This document shows, one piece after another, positions 8,348 through 16,859 of a DNA stretch of 64,000 nt. Source of the stretch: Pseudomonas parafulva NBRC 16636 = DSM 17004 (GTDB lineage Bacteria; Pseudomonadota; Gammaproteobacteria; Pseudomonadales; Pseudomonadaceae); NCBI RefSeq assembly GCF_000730645.1, contig NZ_BBIU01000017.1, forward strand, positions 150,261-214,260, given 5' to 3'. Position 1 is the first letter of the stretch. Each line of letters begins with the position of its first letter. The translations under genes were made by a program, and so were the position numbers. Under the pieces are notes generated by a model. It was given only the letters and a program-made list of their open reading frames with translations, made no database searches and was not told where the DNA came from.

Positions 8348-8563
8348 ATGAAAAAAGGATGTTTTCTTGTTGGCGTTACGGTATGCCTGCTAATTGGCTG
8401 TTCCCACTATTCCGGCAGCGGTCCAGGACAGTCGACCGGCCCCACGGTGCTTGCCTGCGATGCTTTTCCCCCCAACCAGCCGGGCTGTTATCAGCGGGAG
8501 CCGCGTAGTGAAGGTGCGCTCAATCGTTTGATAGGTTGGATTCGCGAGAGCCGCTCGAAATAG
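8348..8563 (+). CDS. Small putative lipoprotein
   Basis: A 71-residue protein with a typical lipoprotein signal: MKK, a hydrophobic core, then CLLIGC at residues 13-18, Cys18 being the lipidation site. The mature part is short, Gly/Pro-rich, with two further Cys (LACDAF and PGCYQ). An AAGG site lies 8 nt upstream of the ATG. It marks the left side of the accessory region. No family recognised. Confidence 0.6.
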   Translation: MKKGCFLVGVTVCLLIGCSHYSGSGPGQSTGPTVLACDAFPPNQPGCYQREPRSEGALNRLIGWIRESRSK

Positions 8564-8593
8564 GGGGTTGAATGTAGGCCCGCATTCCAGTAC

Positions 8594-8738
8594 TGGACGC
8601 TCCCTCAACCAAGCGCACACAGTAAGGATCGACTGCGGCTTCTTGCCGAAACCGTTCGTAGTCGGCAAGGCTGGAGAAGCTGAAGAGGCGATACGCAACC
8701 TTATCGGCACCTTCTGCTGGAAGTAAATCGCCATCGTC
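8594..8738 (-). pseudogene. NIPSNAP-family gene fragment
   Basis: On the minus strand this stretch encodes LPAEGADKVAYRLFSFSS followed by ADYERFRQEAAVDPYCVRLVE. It matches the central and C-terminal part of the intact NIPSNAP gene at 13488-13796 almost residue for residue, and the DNA is similarly close. The N-terminal third and the conserved C-terminal end are missing or replaced by unrelated sequence. It is therefore a decayed copy. Confidence 0.7.
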
Positions 8739-8902
8739 CCAAAGCGAGTGTGATGCCTGAATGGCCTTTGGCTTGGCAGCTTGAGTGCCATACGGATCCC
8801 CGGCCAAACTGAGCCCGGCGAAAAACATACCCAACGGGTCAAGCCTGCTGATCTCTACCTCTCAGTCATGCTTGGCCAGTTGGGGCGCCGCAGCACGTAC
8901 TT

Positions 8903-9264
8903 TCAAGCGCCCACGCTGCATGACCTGAACGCATCTTTCACGCGCTCGAGTGGTGATTGCCAAGTGCGGTAAAAGTGGTAGCGAATGGTCGAACCGCGTG
9001 GCGCCGCAGTAACGTCGACCAGGTGTAGCGGGGCCTGTGCGTCAGGTGCCCAGACAGAGTAGCGGGCTCCAGATGCCTGCAGGATGCCGCCTACGCTTAC
9101 ACCCAGCACCGTAGTGTTCTGCCAGGCATCACGGATGCATTCAGCAACCTGTTGAGGCTGCCTCGATGACTTCAGCTCCAACAGGGGCGGGTTGCTTCGC
9201 GTGTCGCCGACACTGCGCACCCCGCCAGTGCTGCCACCACGATTGCCCCGATCAGAATTCGCAT
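8903..9264 (-). pseudogene. Lipoprotein gene broken by a one-base frameshift
   Basis: A strong AGGAGGGG site precedes an ATG at 9264 that opens a classic lipoprotein signal, MRILIGAIVVAALAGC. That frame then reaches a stop after 31 codons. The neighbouring frame continues for about 100 codons with protein-like sequence (SVGDTRSNPPLLELKSS, then QVAECIRDAWQNTTVLG, ending YHFYRTWQSPLERVKDAF). Inserting one base just after the lipobox Cys near 9215 would join them as LAGCGSVGDTRS. The intact protein would be about 120 residues with the lipid anchor at Cys16. Either a real mutation or a sequencing error explains it. Confidence 0.7.
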
Positions 9265-9730
9265 ACGTCCCCTCCTGTAAAAATGAAACAACACTAAATG
9301 GTTTTCAACCTTCGGTTATCAGTGCCGCCCCTCAGTCATGAGGTCGCCAATCGAGACGGCCCGAAACACCCTGCCAAGGGGCAGGCGTTTCCCTCATGGT
9401 CGAAACCGCTCGGGGACGGCTCTTTTGGCTGATGGGAAACTGCTACGGCTCAGATCTACAATCAGCCCTGTAAAGCGGAAAGGCGTTTTTTTGCGATCCA
9501 GTTGCCAAGCACCACGTAGTATTTCGCTCCCGAGCCACCTCCCCTTGGCCTTATGTCGACAAAATACTCAGACCCAAAAGTGTGGACCCTGTGCCCAGCA
9601 CATGCCCTGACTGCAGAGTGGCTCTGGGCTAACGCAGTTTGCCCCGGTCCGTTGCCGGTACGCTAATGGACAGGGATAGAAGCGTAGGGCCGCTCGACGG
9701 TTTTCAACACCGTTTGACTAAGCCCAGCAC
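9265..9730. other. Gene-free 466-bp stretch
   Basis: No supported gene on either strand. The frame open on the plus strand at 9338-9610 has Arg/Ser/Pro-rich translation without protein character and no ribosome site. The only recognisable item is the tRNA-Ser-like fragment near its right end. This is probably decayed accessory DNA between the broken lipoprotein and the Slam gene. Confidence 0.5.
9679..9714 (-). pseudogene. tRNA-Ser-like remnant (anticodon arm and acceptor end)
   Basis: Read on the minus strand this contains the anticodon arm of tRNA-Ser(TGA) with one mismatch (20 of 21 bases against the intact gene at 57937-58024), then, after a deletion of the variable and T arms, the CTACGCTTC acceptor segment. 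It cannot fold as a tRNA. The match is too long for chance in a window of this size, and it suggests an old integration or recombination event involving tRNA-Ser. Confidence 0.55.
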
Positions 9731-11197
9731 CTAGAACACTTTTTCCAACTTGACGCTGACACTGCTACGCTCATGGCTGTACAGCCAGGCTATATTGCTT
9801 CGCACATCGTTGTACTTGACGACGAGGCTGGGTACTAGCCCGCTAACAGCCAACCGCGGCGCTCGAGCGATGAAGGTATAGCCACTCTCCTCTTCGTGTC
9901 GGCGCGCATTAAGGGGCGCGCTGAAACCGGCATATTGCCGGGTCCGCCAAGAGGCGAACAGTACTGTACTCAAGCCTGAACCAAATTCCTTGGCTACCCC
10001 CGCACGCAGCCCCTTTTGGAAATAAGTTTCAACGTCATTTTTCGCGCGCCGGTCCGTGAAATCGAAGCCTCCGAACAGCAACCATTGTTGGGGCATTGCT
10101 TGCCAAAGTGTCGCGTACGTCGAGGTGACGCTACCATTGTAAGCGCTTGCATACAGCCCTCGGTAGGCGAGGTCTTTGTATTCAACCTCCAGTTTGAGCA
10201 AACGTGTGGCACTCAGGTTGTGCATCCATTCACCGCGCAGGCCCCAGGCAGTTGACATCGGATCACTGCCCATGCGGTTGAACTCGAAAAGTGGTCCTAG
10301 GCTGTATTGATTGCGTGCATTTTGGTAGCTGTAGCCTGCATGAGCAGTCAATGTATCCTCGTTATATTTGCCTTGCCCCTTATAGGCTTGGCCATACGCA
10401 AGCGCTCGGATGTAGGCGCCGTGATGCCCAGAAAGGGCTGCGCGTTTATTCAGGGTCGCCTCGTAATCTATGCCGTCTCCAGAAACGGCCTTGGGCATCC
10501 TTCTTTCTATCACGTATACACCCTCGCTGGATGCAAGGCGGTAGGTGGTTCGGCTCTCCGAGGACCGGTTGAGGTTATTACTCCACGTGGGCCCTACGGC
10601 CAACGAGCCTTGCCATTGACCTCGCCGATCGAGTGCCTGGGTGAAACTACTGATGCTCTGGAGCAACCCTCGATTTTGCGTGTCTGCAGGGTCAAGGGAC
10701 GAGCGGATACGGCTGAAAGCGTCCGCCGACTCCCGATCTTTACGATTTTCAAATAGCACCCTCGCCAGTTCGAGTTGGCCTGGCAAGAAGTCTGGCTGCA
10801 GGGCCAGTAAGTGCCGATAATCAACTTCGGCTTGACTCAATTGCCCATCGGCGCGTGCGCGTGCACCATCGGCATAGGCCAGAAGCATGGGGTCATGATC
10901 TGGAAGTGCCGCGTAGCGTGCTCGAAAAAAGATCACATCCGCCCACTGCTGCCGCTGTACCGAGAGATACAGCGCCCGCCCCAGATCATCCAGGTTATTG
11001 CCAACTTGATAGGTATGGCCATCCACGGACAGGAGAGACAGGGTGCCAGGCGCCTGCTGGAAACCCCGGTCTTCCACTGTGGCACGGTAGTCAATTGTCT
11101 GATTGAGCCGCAGGTCTGTATCCTGATCGGATTGAGCATGGCTCGGAAAAAACACAGCAAAGAAGATACCAACGAACGAGCGATAGCAGTGCGGCAT
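9731..11197 (-). CDS. Surface lipoprotein assembly modifier (Slam/DUF560) outer-membrane exporter
   Basis: A 488-residue outer-membrane protein matching the Slam family. A short signal peptide (to about residue 21, SHAQS) is followed by a linker and a TPR-like helical domain (about 85-190: LLAYADGARARADGQLSQAE, LALQPDFLPGQLELARVLFE). A C-terminal region of roughly 290 residues with alternating aromatic strands then ends in a terminal Phe (SVSVKLEKVF), typical of a BAM-inserted barrel. Slams move specific lipoproteins or soluble haem-binding proteins across the outer membrane. The gene directly upstream encodes such a substrate, 90 nt away and in the same direction. Length and layout are normal for the family. 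Confidence 0.85.
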   Translation of the reverse strand: MPHCYRSFVGIFFAVFFPSHAQSDQDTDLRLNQTIDYRATVEDRGFQQAPGTLSLLSVDGHTYQVGNNLDDLGRALYLSVQRQQWADVIFFRARYAALPDHDPMLLAYADGARARADGQLSQAEVDYRHLLALQPDFLPGQLELARVLFENRKDRESADAFSRIRSSLDPADTQNRGLLQSISSFTQALDRRGQWQGSLAVGPTWSNNLNRSSESRTTYRLASSEGVYVIERRMPKAVSGDGIDYEATLNKRAALSGHHGAYIRALAYGQAYKGQGKYNEDTLTAHAGYSYQNARNQYSLGPLFEFNRMGSDPMSTAWGLRGEWMHNLSATRLLKLEVEYKDLAYRGLYASAYNGSVTSTYATLWQAMPQQWLLFGGFDFTDRRAKNDVETYFQKGLRAGVAKEFGSGLSTVLFASWRTRQYAGFSAPLNARRHEEESGYTFIARAPRLAVSGLVPSLVVKYNDVRSNIAWLYSHERSSVSVKLEKVF

Positions 11198-11243
11198 TAC
11201 CTGACTCTATTGGGGGATTACTACGAACTTCACCGATAAGCAT

Positions 11244-11267
11244 AAGCGCCCAGCTGCTGGGGCGCTT
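11244..11267 (-). terminator. Intercistronic hairpin between substrate and Slam genes
   Basis: An 8-bp perfect stem (AAGCGCCC with GGGCGCTT) around an 8-nt centre lies between the substrate stop and the Slam start. There is no T-run on the minus strand, so it is more likely an mRNA-stabilising or attenuating structure than a full terminator. It could make the substrate more abundant than its exporter. Confidence 0.4.
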
Positions 11268-11287
11268 CTAATAGGGGGCTCAGTGCG

Positions 11288-12040
11288 CTACTTTTTGACG
11301 CCACCAAACGCAATATCAAAATCACGATTACCAAAGTGCGCAACGCCCGCCAAAGAGGCTGTTTCGCCCGCGCCGAAGAAACTACCCTTCGACCAGCCTT
11401 TCGACAGTTGAGCGTTGGTGTTGGGATCAATAGCGGTCGCGCCTCCATCGAACCAAACACCGTTTATGATCGCGTCGATCTCTACTTTCAATTGGGCATT
11501 AGCCAAACTGCCAACCACGCCAGAGACTGCTGTGCCGAAGGTTGCCGTTAGCTCGCCTGACATGATATTGGATCCAGCGTAATTACTAATGCCCTGCACT
11601 GCATACGTGACCGGCGTTGTAGGGAGCACCCGCCCACTGTTATCACCCGCATAGTAGACGATCCGTTCCGGCGCATTGTTCAATCCGCTCTGCGACCATT
11701 CCCCAAAGTAAACGTGCTGATTGGAAACCTGTTTGAAGTTGAACCGCCCCGCTGTCCCGTCTGCAGGCGGCAAGCCAGACCAAGACAATCGAGTTACACC
11801 GTTAGCGTCGACGGGCGTAACTGACTTCAAATTTTCGAAAGGAATTATAGCGCCGCCTTCGTGTCCTCTAATGCTGACGGCAGGCACGCCTGCACCCTCC
11901 AGTTCATTAGCATACTGAGCCTCTGAGCCACCCACCACGATCTGGCAGCAATAACTCTGTTTCGAGGCGACGTCCGCTTGAACGTGGAACGTCTGGGCCA
12001 GGAGCAACACAGCAAGGGGAGTAGATAATTTAGTAACCAT
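11288..12040 (-). CDS. Slam-dependent secreted protein (hemophilin/HphA-like)
   Basis: A 250-residue exported protein. The ATG at 12040 is chosen because AGGA lies 7 nt upstream and it begins a clean signal peptide, MVTKLSTPLAVLLLAQTF then HVQA|D. No lipobox Cys follows, so the product should be soluble after export rather than lipidated. The C-terminal third has the Slam-substrate barrel signature: GSFFGAGETASLAGVAHF and a final DIAFGGVKK, preceded by LSGELTATFGT-like and LKVEIDAIINGVWF strands. Hemophilin-type proteins share this plan and scavenge haem. Haem binding here is inference; a CysCys pair (SYCCQ) near the N-terminus is unusual. It lies upstream of and is probably cotranscribed with the Slam gene. 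Confidence 0.75.
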   Translation of the reverse strand: MVTKLSTPLAVLLLAQTFHVQADVASKQSYCCQIVVGGSEAQYANELEGAGVPAVSIRGHEGGAIIPFENLKSVTPVDANGVTRLSWSGLPPADGTAGRFNFKQVSNQHVYFGEWSQSGLNNAPERIVYYAGDNSGRVLPTTPVTYAVQGISNYAGSNIMSGELTATFGTAVSGVVGSLANAQLKVEIDAIINGVWFDGGATAIDPNTNAQLSKGWSKGSFFGAGETASLAGVAHFGNRDFDIAFGGVKK

Positions 12041-12133
12041 GGACCGATCCTTAGTATGTGCAAATGCCATCTGTGCTTAACAAAGCGGCGCCATTCGCAG
12101 GGTTTGGCTACGACCTTGATGCTCGCGGGCATC

Positions 12134-12151
12134 TACTCATTCCATTGAGTA
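12134..12151. promoter_or_regulatory. Inverted repeat upstream of the Slam-substrate gene
   Basis: TACTCA-N6-TGAGTA, a perfect 6+6-bp inverted repeat, sits about 95-110 bp upstream of the substrate start in a 240-bp gap that otherwise holds nothing recognisable. It does not look like a Fur box. Regulator unknown. Confidence 0.3.
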
Positions 12152-12606
12152 AAAATGACTTGTAACAAACCACGCGAGCTCGCGCAACAGGGAGCGTGCT
12201 CATCGGCGGTGAGGCGGTGAGTTGGGAGGGCGGCCCGTCTGATCCTATTAGCCCACTCCAACTGTAGTGGTGCGATGATATTCTGTAGTGGTCTAATGAA
12301 ACCGGACACCCATTTAGGCGAGAATGCTCGCCACAGAGAGGTGTCTGATGACCAACCAACGTCGTACCTTTACCCCCGAATTCAAGCGTGAAGCTGCCTG
12401 CCTGGTGCTCGACCAAGGCTGCAGTCATGCCGAAGCAGCTCGCTCGGCTTGGTCGAGTCGGCCCTGCGCCGATGGGTTAACCAGCTTCAGCAGGAACGCG
12501 GCGGCATCACGCTCGCCAGCAAGGCGTTGACGCCAGAGCAGCAAAAAATCCAAGAGCTCGAAGCCCGAATCACGCGCCTTGAACGCGAGAAATCAATACT
12601 AAAAAA

Positions 12607-13467
<861 letters not shown>

Positions 13468-13487
13468 GGGCAGCATCTAAGCAGGCA

Positions 13488-13796
13488 TCACCCAAGTAAA
13501 GGGCGAAGGAAGCTTCTTTCGTAGCTCACGATGAACTTCAATTCGGACGCGTCCTCAACCAAGCGCACACATTCAGGATCGACTGCGGTTTCTTGCCGAT
13601 ACCTTTCGTAATCGGCAAAACTGGAGAAGCTGAAGAGACAGTAGGCAACGTTATTGGCGCCTTCTGCCGGAAGGAAGTAGCCGTGGTGCTGTCCACCCAT
13701 TTTGGTGACCACGGGTATCCAAGCGCGCGCATAGCGTTCGAAAGCATCGAGTTGGTAGGGGTCGATTATGTAACGGACATGGCAGGTGATCATCAA
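13488..13796 (-). CDS. NIPSNAP-family protein
   Basis: A 102-residue alpha/beta ferredoxin-like (dimeric alpha-beta barrel) protein of the NIPSNAP family. The typical order is present: ITCHVRYIIDPYQLDAFERY, GGQHHGYFLPAEGANNVAY, FSSFADYERYRQE, and the closing IVSYERSFLRP. Family members are small cytoplasmic proteins of unclear function, some linked to flavin or stress metabolism. It is intact, unlike the homologous fragment about 5 kb to the left. It directly abuts the truncated right end of the IS. Confidence 0.8.
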   Translation of the reverse strand: MMITCHVRYIIDPYQLDAFERYARAWIPVVTKMGGQHHGYFLPAEGANNVAYCLFSFSSFADYERYRQETAVDPECVRLVEDASELKFIVSYERSFLRPLLG

Positions 13797-14059
13797 ATCG
13801 CTCCTGGATTAGGGATCTTTATTTTAAGGGTGTGACCACCCACAAAAGAAATCGCCAGCGGGCCTGTGAATGCCCGTACGTAGGTGCAATCGTTACCCAA
13901 AGCGCGACCTGTGACCATCCCCTTGGAAAAATTCTTTTCCTACCCGGCGCCTCTGCAACATTGAATTCTGGAGATCTGTCGCCGAAGCCCTCGCTACGCC
14001 AACTGCGGTGCAATACTGGGCTGGCCTCTAGCCCTGATCGCGCAATCGATGGTCGTGGC

Positions 14060-14215
14060 GGTGCCGAACCAATCAGCCCTGTCTCGGTTGGCCAGCGGCT
14101 GGCGGAGCTGATACCCAACGCCAGGCTGCAGGTATTCCACGAGGCGGGTCATGATCTCGGCCATACTCACGCAGAGGCAGTCGCGCAGTTGATCGACCAG
14201 TACCTTGGTAGTTGA
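14060..14215 (+). pseudogene. C-terminal remnant of an alpha/beta hydrolase
   Basis: About 50 codons encode ISPVSVGQRLAELIPNARLQ then VFHEAGHDLGHTHAEAVAQL. This is the end of an alpha/beta hydrolase, including the region of the catalytic His (EAGHD) and the terminal helix. The upstream open frame has no hydrolase fold, nucleophile elbow or start signal, so the rest has been lost. Confidence 0.55.
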
Positions 14216-14272
14216 CCGCGCATGCCTGAGCAGCGGATTACTTTACGGGCATTTTTTAACACAGGATTGATC

Positions 14273-14746
14273 ATGAAAGAACACAATTACGCTGTTACGC
14301 TGAATTGGACAGGTAACACAGGTAAGGGTACTGCCAGCTATACAGCCTACCAGCGAGACTACACTGTCGAATCACCAGGGAAAGTACCCATCCTTGGTTC
14401 AGCCGACCCTGCTTTTCGCGGCAACTCCGAACGCTGGAAACCGGAAGATATGTTGCTGGCCTCGATCTCGGCCTGCCACAAGCTCTGGTACCTACATTTA
14501 TGCGCCATCAACAACGTGTGCGTACTGGAATACGTCGACTATCCCGTAGGCCGGATGATTGAAGGCGATGGCCAGCGCAAGGGCCACTTCAAGGACGCCG
14601 TGCTAAGGCCTCACGTCATTATCAATAGCCAATCCGACAGGGATCTTGCAATGCGCTTGCATGACGATGCTCACCACGAATGCTTCATTGCGAACTCTGT
14701 CAACTTCCCCATCACCTGTGAGGCGGTTATTGACCATCGAAGCTAA
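14273..14746 (+). CDS. OsmC-family peroxiredoxin
   Basis: A 157-residue OsmC/Ohr-type protein, which reduces organic hydroperoxides with a Cys pair. The nucleophilic Cys68 is in LLASISACHKLWYLHLC and the partner Cys is in HHECFIANSVNFPI. The ATG at 14273 is preferred over an upstream one because AGGA lies 6 nt before it and the protein then begins KEHNYAVTLNWTGN like its family. It lies in the accessory region, directly after the hydrolase remnant. Confidence 0.85.
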   Translation: MKEHNYAVTLNWTGNTGKGTASYTAYQRDYTVESPGKVPILGSADPAFRGNSERWKPEDMLLASISACHKLWYLHLCAINNVCVLEYVDYPVGRMIEGDGQRKGHFKDAVLRPHVIINSQSDRDLAMRLHDDAHHECFIANSVNFPITCEAVIDHRS

Positions 14747-14857
14747 ACCTTCCGACGCGCGGGCATGGTTATCGGGAGGGGTATCAAACAACGCGTTAGG
14801 TCGAAAGTGTATTGTGCCCTGTGAAGCCTATGCGATCACACTGAGTCGGTGAGGGAA

Positions 14858-15217
14858 ATGGATATCCGTCTACAGATTTTAGCGCTTGAAGCGTTGTTGC
14901 TGGAACCAGAAACGCGAAAAAATGACCGGTTGCTCAAACGGCTGCTGGCCGAAGACTTCGTTGAATTTGGAGCGTCTGGCAAAGGCTGGACGAAAGCGGA
15001 GGTGATTGCTGAACTCAAATCCGAGACGTTCATCAAACGAACGATTGAGGATTTCAAGCTGCGTAGACTTGCGGATAGCGTCGCGCTGGCTACCTACCTG
15101 TGCCGCCATCACCCGGCTAACGGCGAAGAGTCATTATCACTGCGTAGCTCCGTTTGGGAAACGTACGGAGAGGGTTGGCAAATGGTGTTTCATCAAGGCA
15201 CCAGGGTCTTCGATTAG
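14858..15217 (+). CDS. SnoaL-like/DUF4440 (NTF2-fold) protein
   Basis: A 119-residue protein with the DUF4440/NTF2-like layout: an N-terminal helix (IRLQILALEALLLEPETRKN), LLAEDFVEFGASGKGWTKAEVI, then antiparallel strands ending in the typical SSVWETYGEGWQMVFHQGTRV. The family forms cone-shaped dimers with a pocket, and function varies. GTG at 14849 is an alternative start. The ATG at 14858 follows a GAGG-like site and begins MDIRLQ. Confidence 0.75.
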   Translation: MDIRLQILALEALLLEPETRKNDRLLKRLLAEDFVEFGASGKGWTKAEVIAELKSETFIKRTIEDFKLRRLADSVALATYLCRHHPANGEESLSLRSSVWETYGEGWQMVFHQGTRVFD

Positions 15218-15521
15218 TTGCCAGCGCCCATGCCGATGTGTACGAGGTATCTATTCATCGAAAGCCAAGGGTGTACTCTCATGATCGCTGATAGCCTTTT
15301 AGAAAATGAAAGGCAATGATCATTTGATGCATTCAAGCCACCGATCGACGCGCCGTTTTTTCAGTTGCCGTGTATGACATCTCGTACCGTCTACCGCCCG
15401 TAGAGATAGAATGCTTAGACCTCAAAAATGGTTCAGCAAGGGACAGCGTCAGCTGAAACCTTTTAGCGACGGATTTATCGGCATCCTCTTATACGCATTG
15501 CCCACTACTCGACCTGTTAGC

Positions 15522-16487
15522 ATGAAGCTTACTGAAATGTTACTAGATAAAGATACGCTATTCCAAATTTACGACTCCTTGCCTGTCGCCTCATGCTTAA
15601 TCAGTCGATCTCTAGCATTCGTGACCGCCAACAGGCAATATGCCAACCTTATGAGAACGCCACTTGAAAGTATAGTTGGACGCAGCATGATTGGTCTAAA
15701 TCCACCAGAACATATTGCCAACGTTCGTCGAGACTTTGAGGAGCTAGACCAAGGAAAAACGATTAAAGACCATGAAATACAACTATGGGACGGGACGTAT
15801 TTAGTTGCTGTCTGTCCAATTTATGACAACCGCACTGCATCAGTCGCGGCCATTTCAGTAACATTAACCAATATCACTCGACACAAAAACATCGAGACGC
15901 GTCTTACAGGTTTAGTAGGCAAACTGATTACAGAGAACAAAGGTATCCGCCGCCTATCGGAAACCGATGCACTCACGATGCTTGGTAACCGCAGAGCTTT
16001 TGACTCATACCTCGAAAAGTCAATCAGAAACAGCCAGAGACGTGGCTCGCCAATCTCGCTATTAATGATGGACGTTGATAATTTCAAGCCCTATAACGAT
16101 CTCTATGGGCACCTAGCAGGGGATCAGTGTCTAAAACGGATCGCAGCATCATTTGGCAGTTCCCTACGACGTCCTTATGACGTGGCGGCGAGATACGGAG
16201 GTGAGGAATTTGCAGCGATACTGCCGAACACGCCAGACACCAGCGCCGCTACCATTGCACACTCCATACAAAACACGATCGCGACTCTGAATATGCCACA
16301 CCCAGGAAGCCTATATGGATTTGTAACCCTGAGCATTGGAATATCAACGTACCATCCAAGCCCCAAGTTCAAACGCGAGATTCGCGATATCGCTGGAAAA
16401 TTACTTGAAGCCGCGGACACCGCCCTGTATCAAGCTAAAGAGAGCGGCAGAAATAGAGTTGTCACTCAAGCGCTCGAGCTGCATTAA
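15522..16487 (+). CDS. PAS-domain diguanylate cyclase
   Basis: A cytoplasmic signalling protein of 321 residues from the preferred ATG; an upstream ATG at 15411 would add 37 residues without domain character. A PAS domain spans about 10-125 (IYDSLPVASCLISRSLAFVTANRQYA). The GGDEF domain (about 155-315) has SETDALTMLGNRRAFD, MMDVDNFKPYNDLYGHLAGD and the active-site loop RYGGEEF. An RPYD motif five residues upstream of GGEEF is an intact inhibitory I-site. It should make cyclic di-GMP under control of a PAS-sensed signal. Base composition is visibly more AT-rich than the core genes after the tRNA, consistent with recent acquisition. Confidence 0.85.
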   Translation: MKLTEMLLDKDTLFQIYDSLPVASCLISRSLAFVTANRQYANLMRTPLESIVGRSMIGLNPPEHIANVRRDFEELDQGKTIKDHEIQLWDGTYLVAVCPIYDNRTASVAAISVTLTNITRHKNIETRLTGLVGKLITENKGIRRLSETDALTMLGNRRAFDSYLEKSIRNSQRRGSPISLLMMDVDNFKPYNDLYGHLAGDQCLKRIAASFGSSLRRPYDVAARYGGEEFAAILPNTPDTSAATIAHSIQNTIATLNMPHPGSLYGFVTLSIGISTYHPSPKFKREIRDIAGKLLEAADTALYQAKESGRNRVVTQALELH

Positions 16488-16592
16488 CAGCGACACGCTT
16501 ACTTTTCCCATTCAACCCAATGGCGCGAGAGGTGATAGGCCCAACCCCATAGAAGACTGATGCGGAAAGCTTGGACTTCCCCGCCAACAAAG

Positions 16593-16621
16593 AAAAACCC
16601 CGCAGACGCTAATCTGCGGGG
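16593..16621 (-). terminator. Rho-independent terminator of tRNA-Cys
   Basis: On the minus strand a 9-bp stem (CCCCGCAGA with TCTGCGGGG) is followed by TTTTTC. It lies 11 bp beyond the tRNA-Cys 3' end. Confidence 0.85.
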
Positions 16622-16631
16622 CTTTCGAATA

Positions 16632-16705
16632 TGGAGGCCGAGGTCGGAATCGAACCGGCGTAGACGGATTTGCAATCCGGAGCATAACCACTTTGCTACT
16701 CGGCC
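16632..16705 (-). tRNA. tRNA-Cys (anticodon GCA)
   Basis: 74 nt including an encoded CCA. The acceptor stem GGCCGAG pairs with CTCGGCC, the anticodon loop reads ATTGCAAAT with GCA, and the T loop is GGTTCGATTCC. It forms the right border of the accessory region and is followed by its own terminator. Confidence 0.95.
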
Positions 16706-16859
16706 TCAAAGTTCGGAGTTAGCCGCTTACGCTTCGCTATCTCCTTGAAACGCTGACCCTTTTTCAAAGTTCGCTGCGTTTCGATGGGCGCCATTATGTC
16801 TGCATTCGTTTCACCTTGCAACCCCCTGATCGAAAAAAAATTTCAACAGGTTCAAGGTG

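Noticed and set aside
9338..9610. Possible 90-residue protein on the plus strand
   Set aside because: No ribosome site, Arg/Ser/Pro-rich composition, no resemblance to any family. The surrounding DNA looks decayed.
12241..12283. Fur box upstream of the Slam-substrate gene
   Set aside because: No stretch between 12041 and 12283 matches the GATAAT hexamer pattern well enough. Iron control remains possible but is not visible.
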